This document shows positions 44,380 through 53,106 of a DNA stretch of 64,000 nt, in pieces. How positions within the stretch are numbered: position 1 is the first letter of the stretch; each line of letters starts with the position of its first letter. Position numbers and translations under genes: made by a program. Source of the DNA: Brevundimonas pondensis (GTDB lineage: Bacteria > Pseudomonadota > Alphaproteobacteria > Caulobacterales > Caulobacteraceae); contig NZ_CP062006.1 of NCBI RefSeq assembly GCF_017487345.1, positions 750,001 to 814,000 on the forward strand. Reading direction: 5' to 3'. The notes beneath the pieces were generated by a model that was not told the origin of the DNA, searched no databases, and saw nothing but the letters and a program-made list of their open reading frames with translations.

Positions 44380-44865
44380 TCAGCCGTCCTGACGACGGGT
44401 GCGGATGGCGATGGCCGCCGAGCCGTGGGCGATGGTCAGGCCGTCGGGCGTAGAGACCGTGACCTCGGCGACCACCTTGCGCGGGTCGGCGTAGACGGCG
44501 CGACCCTCGGCGATCAGTCGTCCGCAGCCGATGGGGGCGGCGTTCAGAAAGCGCATCGACAGGTCGGTGGACAGCAGGAACTCGCCCGGCTTCAGCAGGG
44601 TCATGGCCGCGCCGCCGCCGACGATATCGACCAGGGCCGCCGTCACCCCGCCATGCACCAGGCCGACGAAGTTGGAATGGCCGGGGTCGATGTCGCACTC
44701 GACCCGCATATGACCCTCGGCCACGTCCACCGGACGGGCGGCCAGACGGTTGACGAAACCGCCCGGCCAGACCGTTTCGATCCACCGCCGCGCCAGCTCC
44801 AGCCCGCTTTGCGCCGGATCGAGGGCGAAGACGGGCGGCTGAATCATCTGCGGCGATCCGCTCAT
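44380..44865 (-). CDS. PaaI-family hot-dog thioesterase
   Basis: A 161-residue hot-dog-fold protein. The family signature LVHGGVTAALVDIVGGGAAM includes the catalytic aspartate region, and a C-terminal strand reads VVAEVTVSTPDG. PaaI-like enzymes hydrolyse aromatic or stalled CoA thioesters, rescuing CoA. It is the last gene of the eight-gene leftward operon and overlaps the flavoprotein gene by four bases. Confidence 0.9.
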   Translation of the reverse strand: MSGSPQMIQPPVFALDPAQSGLELARRWIETVWPGGFVNRLAARPVDVAEGHMRVECDIDPGHSNFVGLVHGGVTAALVDIVGGGAAMTLLKPGEFLLSTDLSMRFLNAAPIGCGRLIAEGRAVYADPRKVVAEVTVSTPDGLTIAHGSAAIAIRTRRQDG

Positions 44866-45809
44866 GCGGCGACGCTCCGGGGAGCGCTCAACCTGGCGAA
44901 GCGGGCGGCGGCGGCGCGGTATTCCGCCTCCAGCCGGTCCACCACGACGGCCGTGGGCTCGACGGCGTTGATCTTCTGCAGGCCCTGGCCGGCGGCCCAG
45001 ATGTCGCGCCAGCGCTTGTGCGCCGCGTCGCCGGAATAGTCGCGGGTGATCGGGCCGCCCAGGGCGTCCGGGTCCATGCCCGCCGCGCGCAGGCTGGGCT
45101 TCAGCCAGGAGGCCGGGGTGCCGGTGATGGCCGAGGAGACGATCAGGTCGTCGGGGCCGCTGTCGACGATCATCTGCTTGTAAGGGTCCTGCGCCCGGCT
45201 CTCGGCGGCGGCCAGGAAGCGGGTGCCCATGTAGACCATGTCGGCGCCTGCCGCGATCGCGCCCGCCACGCCCGCGCCGTCGGCGATGCCGCCGCCGATG
45301 GTCAGCCAGCCGTCAAAGAACTCGCGCACCGCCGAGACGAAGGCGAAGGGCGACAGGTGGCCGGTGTGGCCGCCCGCGCCGGCGCTGATGCAGGCCAGGC
45401 CGTCGACGCCCGCGTCGGCGGCCTTCCTGGCCAGGGCCATGTTGACCACGTCGGCGAAGACCAGGCCGCCATAGCCCTTGACCGTCTCCATCACCGGCTT
45501 GGGCGAGCCCAGGGCGGTAATGACGATGGGCGGCTTGTACTGCGCCACCAGCCTCAGGTCTTCTTCGAGCCGGGCGTTGGTCGAGTGGGTGATCAGGTTG
45601 GCGACCCACGGCCCGTCGCCGGGGTTCAAGGCGTCGGTGATCTGACCCATCCAGGCGTCCAGGTCGGCGACGGTGCGGCAGTTGGGCGTGGGAAAGGCGC
45701 CGCCGATCCCGGCCTTGCAGGCGGCGATGACCAGTTCCGGCCCGCTGACCAGGAACATGGGCGCCGAAATCACGGGCAGGCGCATCGGGTGGGGGAAGGC
45801 GGTGGTCAT
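44862..45809 (-). CDS. Nitronate-monooxygenase-family flavoprotein
   Basis: A 315-residue FMN TIM-barrel protein. LPVISAPMFLVSGPELVIAA is the N-terminal substrate/FMN region, SAGAGGHTGHLSPFAF contains the conserved histidine, and IGGGIADGAGVAGAIAAGAD with GTRFLAAAES is the phosphate-binding end. Many such proteins in CoA-ester catabolic clusters do not oxidise nitronates; IpdC of steroid degradation is a known example with a different role. The start MTTAFPHP at 45809 overlaps the upstream ligase by four bases. Confidence 0.88.
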   Translation of the reverse strand: MTTAFPHPMRLPVISAPMFLVSGPELVIAACKAGIGGAFPTPNCRTVADLDAWMGQITDALNPGDGPWVANLITHSTNARLEEDLRLVAQYKPPIVITALGSPKPVMETVKGYGGLVFADVVNMALARKAADAGVDGLACISAGAGGHTGHLSPFAFVSAVREFFDGWLTIGGGIADGAGVAGAIAAGADMVYMGTRFLAAAESRAQDPYKQMIVDSGPDDLIVSSAITGTPASWLKPSLRAAGMDPDALGGPITRDYSGDAAHKRWRDIWAAGQGLQKINAVEPTAVVVDRLEAEYRAAAARFARLSAPRSVAA

Positions 45810-47533
45810 GCGGATTTCAACTGTCCAGAGTGGTCGCCGAGGGACCGGCGCAGGTCGCGTTTCAGCACCTTGCCGACGGGGTTGCGCGGCAGGATGTCGA
45901 TGACTTCCAGCCGTTCGATCTGCTTGTAGACGGCGACATGCTTGTCGCCGGTCAGGAAGCGGTTGATGTCGCCGAGGTCGGCGGTCTGACCCGGCTTGAA
46001 GACGACGAAGGCGCACAGACGCTCGCCCAGGTTGGGGTCGGGAGCGCCCACCACGGCCACATCGGCGACGGCGGCGTGGCCCATCAGATGACCCTCGATT
46101 TCCTCGGACGAGATATTCATCCCGCCCCGGATGATGACGTCCTTCAGGCGGCCGACGAAGCGGTAGAACTGTCGTTGGTCGCCCGCCAGTTCGAACAGGT
46201 CGCCGGTGCGGAACCAGCCGTCCGCGTCAAAGGCCCGGGCGTTGATTTCGGGCGAGCGCCAATAGCCCGAGAAGATGGTCGCGCCCTTGACCCGCAGCTC
46301 GCCAGACACCCCGACCGCGGTGATCTCCTGCTCCGTCTCGGGATCGACCAGGCGGGTGAAGATGCGGTCGTGCAGCAGGGCCTTCCATCGGAAACCTTCG
46401 CCCAGGCGCGGGAACAGGACGGCGCGTTCGGCCGCATCCGGCACGTCTTTCTGGGCGCTGGGGAAGGAGGCGCCTTCGTTGGAGCCGAAATAATTGACGA
46501 TCTGGACGCCGTACTTCTCGAAGAAGGTGCGGACCATCCATTCCGACAGGGGCGCCGAACCTGAGCCGATGGACCGCAGCCGGTCGAAATCGACACCTTC
46601 GAGCAGGGCCTCGTTCTGCAGCAGCAGGTTCAGCACGGCGGGCGGGGCGACAGTGTAGTCGATCTTCTCGGCGCGGACCTGTTGCAGGAAGATCTGCAGG
46701 TCGAACGGCTGATGCTGGATCAGAACACCGCCGAGCAGCAGCCAGGAGACGAAGCTGGTCGAGATGCCCGCCATATTGACCATGGGAAAGGGGTTCAGCA
46801 GCACCGCGCCGGGTTGCAGGTCGGCGGCGTCCGCCACGCCCGCGCCCATGATGATCCACTCATTGTGGCTACGCGGCACGCCCTTGGGCTGGGCCTCGGT
46901 GCCGGAGGTCCAGCAGATGGTGACGATGTCGTCGGCGCAAATGTTCGCGGCGCGGGCCGCCGCGCGTCCGGCCTCGATCTCGGTCTCGTCCAACGCCGAT
47001 GCGCGGGCGTCGAGGTCGATGGTTCCGGCGGGCGCCTCGCCGCCGGCCACCAGAACGGCTTTCAGGGTGGGGGCGTCCGCCTGGACCGACAGCATCATCG
47101 CGGCATGGGCGTGCTTGCCGATGCGGGCGGCGGTCACCACGGCCTTGGTGTCCGTCTTGGCGACGATATAGGCCAATTCGTGCTCGCGGTACTGGACCGG
47201 GGCGGGGGTGATGATGGCGCCCAGGCGGATACAGGCCAGGTAGATCAGGCCCAGCTCGATGACATTGGGCAGTTGCACCGCCACCACGTCGTCGCGTCCG
47301 ACGCCGACCGTGTGTAGAACGGCGACGTAGCGGGCGACCCGGTCCTCGACCTCGGCCCAGGTCAGGCGGGCCGGGGCGCCGCCCATGATGGCTTCGCGGT
47401 TGATGGGGTCGACCACGGATTCGGCGTCCGGCATGGCGGCGACGTGACGACGGAACAGGTCGTCCAGCGTGTCTTCGCCCCACCAGCCCCTGGCCTTGAA
47501 GTCGCGGATACGGTCCTCCGGCACGACGATCAT
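45806..47533 (-). CDS. Acyl-CoA ligase A (AMP-binding)
   Basis: A 575-residue adenylate-forming ligase. Key motifs are TICWTSGTEAQPKGVPRSH (P-loop), NYFGSNEGA, GRLKDVIIRGGMNISSEEIE and the catalytic lysine in RNPVGKVLKRDL. It belongs to the broad medium-chain/aryl acyl-CoA synthetase group. A GGGAGAAG ribosome-binding site precedes ATG 47533. With two more ligases in the cluster it suggests several acids arise and are activated separately. Confidence 0.92.
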   Translation of the reverse strand: MIVVPEDRIRDFKARGWWGEDTLDDLFRRHVAAMPDAESVVDPINREAIMGGAPARLTWAEVEDRVARYVAVLHTVGVGRDDVVAVQLPNVIELGLIYLACIRLGAIITPAPVQYREHELAYIVAKTDTKAVVTAARIGKHAHAAMMLSVQADAPTLKAVLVAGGEAPAGTIDLDARASALDETEIEAGRAAARAANICADDIVTICWTSGTEAQPKGVPRSHNEWIIMGAGVADAADLQPGAVLLNPFPMVNMAGISTSFVSWLLLGGVLIQHQPFDLQIFLQQVRAEKIDYTVAPPAVLNLLLQNEALLEGVDFDRLRSIGSGSAPLSEWMVRTFFEKYGVQIVNYFGSNEGASFPSAQKDVPDAAERAVLFPRLGEGFRWKALLHDRIFTRLVDPETEQEITAVGVSGELRVKGATIFSGYWRSPEINARAFDADGWFRTGDLFELAGDQRQFYRFVGRLKDVIIRGGMNISSEEIEGHLMGHAAVADVAVVGAPDPNLGERLCAFVVFKPGQTADLGDINRFLTGDKHVAVYKQIERLEVIDILPRNPVGKVLKRDLRRSLGDHSGQLKSA

Positions 47534-47570
47534 GTCGCTCTTCTCCCTGGTTCTCTTTTACGTCTTCCGG

Positions 47571-49049
47571 TCATTGAGGCGCCGGATAGATCAGTGACTT
47601 CACCTCGCCGCGCACCACCTTGCCCACCGGGTTGCGGGGCAGGGCGGCGACGACGTGAAGGATCTTGGGGGTGCGCACAGGGCCGACGGTCTCGCGCACG
47701 AAGGCGGTCAGGGCGTCGGCCGCGACGGCGGCGTCATCCAGGGCGACCACGGCTTCCAGCCGCTCGCCCCAGACATCATCGGCGACGCCGAAGGCGCAGG
47801 CCTCGCGCACGGCCGGGTGGGCGTTCAGCGCCGCCTCCACCTCGCCGGGATAGATGTTGTAGCCGCCGCTGATGATCAGTTCTTTCGAGCGACCCAGCAG
47901 ATACAGATAGCCGTCCGCGTCCAGCCGCCCGATGTCGCCGGTCTTCAGCCAGCCGTGGTGGCGGGCGGCGTCGGTCTGTGCGGGATCGTCCAGATAGACG
48001 GTGGCGGCCAGGTCGCCATGGACCAGGATTTCGCCTTCGGCCTCTGCTGTTCTGACCTCGCCGTCGGCGCCCAGCAGGGCGACCGGGGTGTCCGGGAACA
48101 GCCGTCCGACCGAGGTGCGCAACTCGGGCCTCGCCATCTCGGCGGGCGAGAGGCTGGCGATGGTCATGGGGGCTTCGGTCTGGCCGTAGAGGGTCGAGAG
48201 CACAGGGCCGAACCGGGCGATGGCCTCGGCGATCCGCGCGGGCGGCATGGGGGCGGCGGAATAGGTCAGGTGGCGCAGCCGGGCGAAATCGCCGGGACCG
48301 AAGCGACCTTCCTCCATCAGCAGATAGATCAGGGTCGGGGGCATGAAGACGGTGGTGATCCGCGTCTTCAGTTCGCCCAGGATGGCCTCGCGCTCGGGCC
48401 TGTCCAGCAGGACATGGGCTCCGCCCGCCGCCAGCACCGGCAGGATGTAATGCGAGGCGCCGTGCGTCAGGGGCGCGACAGCCAGGTTCACGTCGTCAGG
48501 GCCGAAGTCGTAGAAACTCTCGAGTGAACGCAGCGCCGCGGCGCCGCTGCGGACGCTCTGCAACACGCCCTTGGGCGCGCCGGTCGAGCCGCCGGTGAAC
48601 TTCAGGGCGAAAGCGAGGTCGGGATCATCCGAAATCGGGGGCAGGGTCGACGGATCGACCGGGGCCGGGCGCCAGTCGTCGAGCTCCAGAGGACGGGCCG
48701 TCTCGCCCATGGCCTCGGCGGAGGCAGCGTCGTGCAGGGTCAGCTTCAGGCGGGCGCGCTTCTGGAACAGGCTGTTCAGGCGCGGCCCGTTGCGCGGGTT
48801 CAGCGGCGTCCAGACGGCGCCTGTGCGCAGAATGGCCAGATAGGCGATGACATGGTCGGCGCTGTTGGCGGCGCACAGGCCGATCCGGTCGCCAGGCGTC
48901 ACGCCGCGCGCGATCAGATCGGCGGCGGCGGCCTCGACCTGTGTGACCAGTTCGCCGTGGCGGATGACGCGGTCGCCATCGAACAGGGCCGGGCGATCGC
49001 GCTTGTCGGGCAGGGCGTCATAGAGGGCGCGGATCGGGCTGCGGATCAT
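47571..49049 (-). CDS. Acyl-CoA ligase B (AMP-binding)
   Basis: A 492-residue ligase. FTGGSTGAPKGVLQSVRSG is the P-loop region, then TLYGQTEAPMTIA, KELIISGGYNIYPGEVEAAL and the catalytic lysine in RNPVGKVVRGEV. It shares little sequence with ligase A beyond the motifs, so it is not a recent duplicate. It overlaps the upstream thiolase by four bases (ATGA). Substrate is unknown. Confidence 0.92.
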   Translation of the reverse strand: MIRSPIRALYDALPDKRDRPALFDGDRVIRHGELVTQVEAAAADLIARGVTPGDRIGLCAANSADHVIAYLAILRTGAVWTPLNPRNGPRLNSLFQKRARLKLTLHDAASAEAMGETARPLELDDWRPAPVDPSTLPPISDDPDLAFALKFTGGSTGAPKGVLQSVRSGAAALRSLESFYDFGPDDVNLAVAPLTHGASHYILPVLAAGGAHVLLDRPEREAILGELKTRITTVFMPPTLIYLLMEEGRFGPGDFARLRHLTYSAAPMPPARIAEAIARFGPVLSTLYGQTEAPMTIASLSPAEMARPELRTSVGRLFPDTPVALLGADGEVRTAEAEGEILVHGDLAATVYLDDPAQTDAARHHGWLKTGDIGRLDADGYLYLLGRSKELIISGGYNIYPGEVEAALNAHPAVREACAFGVADDVWGERLEAVVALDDAAVAADALTAFVRETVGPVRTPKILHVVAALPRNPVGKVVRGEVKSLIYPAPQ

Positions 49050-50272
49050 GCCGCGCGCTCCAGGATGGTGACGACGGTCGCCGCCTCCTCGACGCCCAGG
49101 AAGCCGCCGCCGTTCTCGGCTGCCGCGATGCGGGCGCCCTTGACCTGACGCGCTCCGGCTTCGCCGCGTAGGTGTTGTATCAGTTCATACAGTTGGCCGA
49201 CGCCCGTGGCGCCGACCGGGTGCCCCTTGGCCACCAGACCACCGGACGGATTGACTGGAGTGCGGCCGCCGAGCGCGAAATCGCCCGCCTTCAACCGCGC
49301 CCCGACCTCGCCGGGGGCGGCCAGGCCCAGGTTCTCGATCTGCTGCAGTTCGGCATAGCTGGTGGCGTCATGGACCTCGGCCACGTCTACGGCGTCCGGT
49401 CCCAGACCGGCCTGCTCATAGGCGGCGCGGGCGGCGCGGCGGCCTATGTGATTGGCGTAGTCGTCGGGCGCGCGGTCGGCGGCGCTGACCAGGGCGCAGC
49501 CGCGCACCCGCACGGCGCGGGCGGTCGCGCCCAAGCGCGCCAGACCCTTGGCCGAACAGACGATCATGGCCGCCGCGCCGTCGCTGACGGGGGCGCACAT
49601 GGCGCGGGTGAAGGGGAAGACGATGGGTTTGTCGGCCAGGACCTGTTCCACCGTCATCGGGGTGCGGTACTGCGACTTGGGATTGCGGGCGGCGGCCGAG
49701 TGGTTCTTGGCGGCGATGCGGGCGAAGTCTTCCTGCGTCGTGCCGAAGCGGACCATGTGGGCGCGGGCCTGGGCGGCGTACAGGTCCATGAACAGGCTAC
49801 GGTTGTCGCCCGGCGCCGCGCCGCCCATGGAGGCGATGTAGGCCAGCACGCCCTCGCGGTCGTGGATGTCGGTCCCGCCCATGAAGGCGGCGGCGACGCG
49901 CTCGGGCCGGTCAGGGAAGACCATCTTTTCGGCTCCGATGATCAGGGCGATGTCGCCCGCGCCCGCGCGCAGCCACTGGATGGCCTGATAGAGGGCGGTG
50001 GAGCCGGAGGCGCAGGCGTTCTCAACATTGGTCACGGGGATGCCGGTCAGGCCCAGCGGGCGCAGGGCGATCTGGCCGCACACCGTGTTCTGGCCCTCCA
50101 GCATGGGCTGGCGGGTGTTGGAGAACCAGGCGGCCTCGATGTCGCTGATCTCAGCGCCCGCGTCGGTCAGGGCGTCGCGCACCGCCTCGGCGGTCAGGCT
50201 CTTCACCGTGTCGGCGGGGCGTTTGCCCAGGGCGGTCATCGACACGCCGGCGATGAAGACCGGCGCTGTCAT
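49046..50272 (-). CDS. Thiolase-family protein (SCP-x-like, lipid-transfer type)
   Basis: A 408-residue thiolase. The cysteine nucleophile is in NVENACASGSTALYQA, the conserved histidine in GGLVAKGHPVGATGVGQLYE, and the C-terminus has NGGGFLGVEEAATVVTILER without the second cysteine. SCP-x-type thiolases act on branched or bulky acyl-CoA side chains such as those of sterols. It overlaps PaaN and ligase B genes by four bases each. Confidence 0.9.
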   Translation of the reverse strand: MTAPVFIAGVSMTALGKRPADTVKSLTAEAVRDALTDAGAEISDIEAAWFSNTRQPMLEGQNTVCGQIALRPLGLTGIPVTNVENACASGSTALYQAIQWLRAGAGDIALIIGAEKMVFPDRPERVAAAFMGGTDIHDREGVLAYIASMGGAAPGDNRSLFMDLYAAQARAHMVRFGTTQEDFARIAAKNHSAAARNPKSQYRTPMTVEQVLADKPIVFPFTRAMCAPVSDGAAAMIVCSAKGLARLGATARAVRVRGCALVSAADRAPDDYANHIGRRAARAAYEQAGLGPDAVDVAEVHDATSYAELQQIENLGLAAPGEVGARLKAGDFALGGRTPVNPSGGLVAKGHPVGATGVGQLYELIQHLRGEAGARQVKGARIAAAENGGGFLGVEEAATVVTILERAA

Positions 50273-51951
50273 TCAGACGGCCGACGGCGCTGGACGATGC
50301 GGAAGCGCGAGGCGACGAAGGCCAGGTCGGCCAGACAGGCGTTGCCCGCCGGGTTCAGGCCGCTGACGTGATAGTCGCTATAGGCGGCGGCGAAGTTGAT
50401 CCACATCGCCCCGGTCAGATTGATCGTCAGATTGGCCCCGGCCTGCTCATAGAGGGGCGTCGAACGGTCGATGAAATCCTCGTCCGTCGAATAGAGGTAG
50501 GAGGAGATCGAGCCCTTCGTCCGGGCCAGATAGGTCGCCTCGGCCACGGCGGCGTCGGCGTCCATCGTCACCACGAACAGGACCGGGCCGAAATGCTCCT
50601 CGGCGTAGAGGTCGGGCGCGGACCCGTCGACCGCCAGAACCAGAGGCGTCAGGGTGCGGGCCTTGGGGAACTGCGGGTGGGCGTAGGGCGCGGCTTCGCG
50701 CAGGACGTGGACGCCATCGCGGCGTTCGACGGCGCCGCGCACGTCGGCCACGGCCTTCAGGCTGACCTCGCCCTGGATGGCGCCCATGATTCCGACGGCC
50801 ATGGCCGGATCGTCGGCGATGGCGTCGATCTGAGCGACCAGGGCGGCGCCGAAGGCTTCGACCAGATCGGGGGCGACATAGACGACCTGGGGGCTGGTGC
50901 ACATCTGGGCCGAGAACAGGCTGGCGGCGCGGGCCACGGCGCGGGCGGCGGCGTCCAGATCGGCGACGGAGTGGACCACCACGGTGTTGACGCCCGCCGT
51001 CTCGGTGAACAGCAGCTTGCCCGTCACCGTCCGTTCCAGATGGCCGCCGTAGCGTGGGCTGCCGGTGAAGTCGATGATCTGAACGGCCGGGTGATCGACC
51101 AGAACCTGAGCCACCGGCTGGGCCAGGGTGTCGACGGCCAGGGTGATCAGGTTGGGATCAAAACCGAAATCGGCCAGCACCCGCCGGCACTCGCGCGCCA
51201 CGATGGCCATGGGCAGGACGGCGATGGGGTGGGGCTTGAGGATGACCGGATTGCCGGTCGCCAGGCTGGCGAACAGGGCGGGATAGGCGTTCCAGGTCGG
51301 GAAGCTGGCGCAGCAGACCACCAGTCCGATGCCGCGCGGGACCAGGGCATAGGTCTTGTCCAGACTGACCGCTTCGCCCGCGAAGTCGCGCTCGTAGCGA
51401 GCGCTGCGCGTCACGTCGCGCATGGCCTTGGCGGCATAGGCCAGGGCCTCGATTCCTCTGTCCAGGGCGTTGGGGCCGGAGCCGCTGAAGGCTTGCGTAT
51501 AGCTCTGACCCGCGACGTGCATGACGGCCTGTGCCATCTCGAAGTTCACGTCATAGAGGCGGGTCGCCATCTCTGCGCACAGGGCCAGACGCAGTTCGGG
51601 ATCAGCGGCGCGCCAGTCGGGCCAGGCGGTCTGCGCCGCCTCGATCAGAGCCTCGGGATCGCAGCGCGGATAGGTGATCCCCAGCGCCTCGCCGGTGAAG
51701 GGCGAGACCTCGGCGCCGACGTGGTCAATGACGCCGGGCAGATCCAGGTCGAAGGGACGGTTCAGTTGGGCCTCGAAGGCGGCCTTGCCCGCGAGGGGCT
51801 TGTCCGGGCCGTGGATCTTGGTCGAGGGCGAGTCCTTGAACGGCGACCAGGCGGCGCGGGTGGCGACAGCGTTGATGGCGGCGTTGATCAGGTCGGCGTG
51901 GCGGTCGATCAGGGCGCGACGAGCGTCTGCGACGGGGAAGGGGGCGTTCAT
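50269..51951 (-). CDS. paaN: PaaN-type aldehyde dehydrogenase
   Basis: A 560-residue protein of the PaaN group. ALDH-fold elements are TFPTWNAYPALFASLATGNP (NAD pocket), the glutamate in LLFTETAGVNTVVV and the nucleophilic cysteine in LFSAQMCTSPQVVYV. It has a long N-terminal extension and no MaoC hydratase domain, unlike PaaZ. It probably oxidises an aldehyde, for example a product of the oxygenases encoded beside it. ATG 51951 is chosen; TTG 51960 would overlap the thiolase stop by three bases. Confidence 0.88.
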   Translation of the reverse strand: MNAPFPVADARRALIDRHADLINAAINAVATRAAWSPFKDSPSTKIHGPDKPLAGKAAFEAQLNRPFDLDLPGVIDHVGAEVSPFTGEALGITYPRCDPEALIEAAQTAWPDWRAADPELRLALCAEMATRLYDVNFEMAQAVMHVAGQSYTQAFSGSGPNALDRGIEALAYAAKAMRDVTRSARYERDFAGEAVSLDKTYALVPRGIGLVVCCASFPTWNAYPALFASLATGNPVILKPHPIAVLPMAIVARECRRVLADFGFDPNLITLAVDTLAQPVAQVLVDHPAVQIIDFTGSPRYGGHLERTVTGKLLFTETAGVNTVVVHSVADLDAAARAVARAASLFSAQMCTSPQVVYVAPDLVEAFGAALVAQIDAIADDPAMAVGIMGAIQGEVSLKAVADVRGAVERRDGVHVLREAAPYAHPQFPKARTLTPLVLAVDGSAPDLYAEEHFGPVLFVVTMDADAAVAEATYLARTKGSISSYLYSTDEDFIDRSTPLYEQAGANLTINLTGAMWINFAAAYSDYHVSGLNPAGNACLADLAFVASRFRIVQRRRPSE

Positions 51952-51956
51952 GGCGC

Positions 51957-53102
51957 TCAACCCACCCGTTCCACGATCATGGCCGAGCCGACGCCTTGCG
52001 CGCCCGCCGCCACGACAAGGCCATAGCGGCCTTCGCAGGCGTCAAGCGCGTCGAGCAGGGACGACAGCAGGATGGCGCCGGTCGCCCCCATCGGATGGCC
52101 CTTGGCCAGATGGCCGCCGCCGACATTGACCTTGTCGCTCAGGGTCGGGTGCTCCCTTGAGAATTTGGCGATGACGACGGCGAAGGCCTCCATAAACTCG
52201 ATCCGGTCCATGTCGGCCAACGTCAGTCGGGCCTTGTCCAGCACGCGCTCCATCGCGGTGAAGCCGGCGGTCAGGGAGGCGGCGGGATCGCCCCCGGCCT
52301 CGACCCAGGCGACAATGCGCGCGCGCGCGCCTTCGGCTTCGCCCGAGATCAGCGCCAGTCCGGCGCCGTCGCTCATCGGCGGGGCATGGGCGACCGTGTG
52401 GCGGTGGTCGATGGCCCGCCCCTCCAGCGCCTCGGCATAGGGCGCGGCCAGGGCGGCGAAGGCGGCGGGCATGGCGACCAGGCTCTCGGCGGTGGTTTGT
52501 GCGCGGGCGGCTTCCTCCCGTTCCAACCCGTTCAGCGGAATGCGCGAAGCGATCAGCGGGGTCCCTTCGGCGGCGGCCGTGCGCTGCTGCGAGGTCAGGG
52601 CGACGGCGTCCATTTCGGCCCGCGTCACGCCGATGTCCTCGGCCAGACGGTCGGCGGCGACGGCGACGGGGATGTAGCGGGTGCGCGGCGGGAAGCTGGC
52701 GTCTTCGTAATAGTCGGCCTTGTCGCCCATGAAGGGGACGCGCGACATCATCTCGACGCCGCCGGCCAGGGCCGAGCGCACGGCGCCGGTCTGGACCATG
52801 GCCGCCGCCTGACCCACGGCGGTCAGGCCCGAGACGCAGTAGTTGTTCAGGCTGAAGGCGAAGGCGGCGTCGTCCAGGCCCGCGTGCAGCTTGCTGACCA
52901 GGGCGACATTGGCCCCCTGGGCGCCGACCTGACCGACGCAACCCAGGATCAGGGCTTCGGCGGTGCGGGGCGCATGGCCGCGCGTCTCCATGGCGTCGAT
53001 CAGGCCCGTGACCAGTTCGTGGGGCTTCAGGGCGGCCAGGCCGCCGTCGGGTCGGGCCTTGCCGCGCGGGGTGCGGACGGCGTCGTGGATATAGGCGTTC
53101 AT
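51957..53102 (-). CDS. Acetyl-CoA acyltransferase-like thiolase with altered active site
   Basis: A 381-residue classical-type thiolase. The first cysteine is present (LNNYCVSGLTAVGQAA) and the histidine in GGGHLAKGHPMGATGA. In the C-terminal loop, where FadA-type enzymes have a cysteine before a glycine run, this one reads GLVVAAGAQGVGSAMI, with alanine at the cysteine position. The start MNAYIHDAVRTPRGK at 53102 follows the oxygenase stop by four bases. It may use a modified mechanism or substitute base. Confidence 0.88.
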   Translation of the reverse strand: MNAYIHDAVRTPRGKARPDGGLAALKPHELVTGLIDAMETRGHAPRTAEALILGCVGQVGAQGANVALVSKLHAGLDDAAFAFSLNNYCVSGLTAVGQAAAMVQTGAVRSALAGGVEMMSRVPFMGDKADYYEDASFPPRTRYIPVAVAADRLAEDIGVTRAEMDAVALTSQQRTAAAEGTPLIASRIPLNGLEREEAARAQTTAESLVAMPAAFAALAAPYAEALEGRAIDHRHTVAHAPPMSDGAGLALISGEAEGARARIVAWVEAGGDPAASLTAGFTAMERVLDKARLTLADMDRIEFMEAFAVVIAKFSREHPTLSDKVNVGGGHLAKGHPMGATGAILLSSLLDALDACEGRYGLVVAAGAQGVGSAMIVERVG

Positions 53103-53106
53103 CGGA

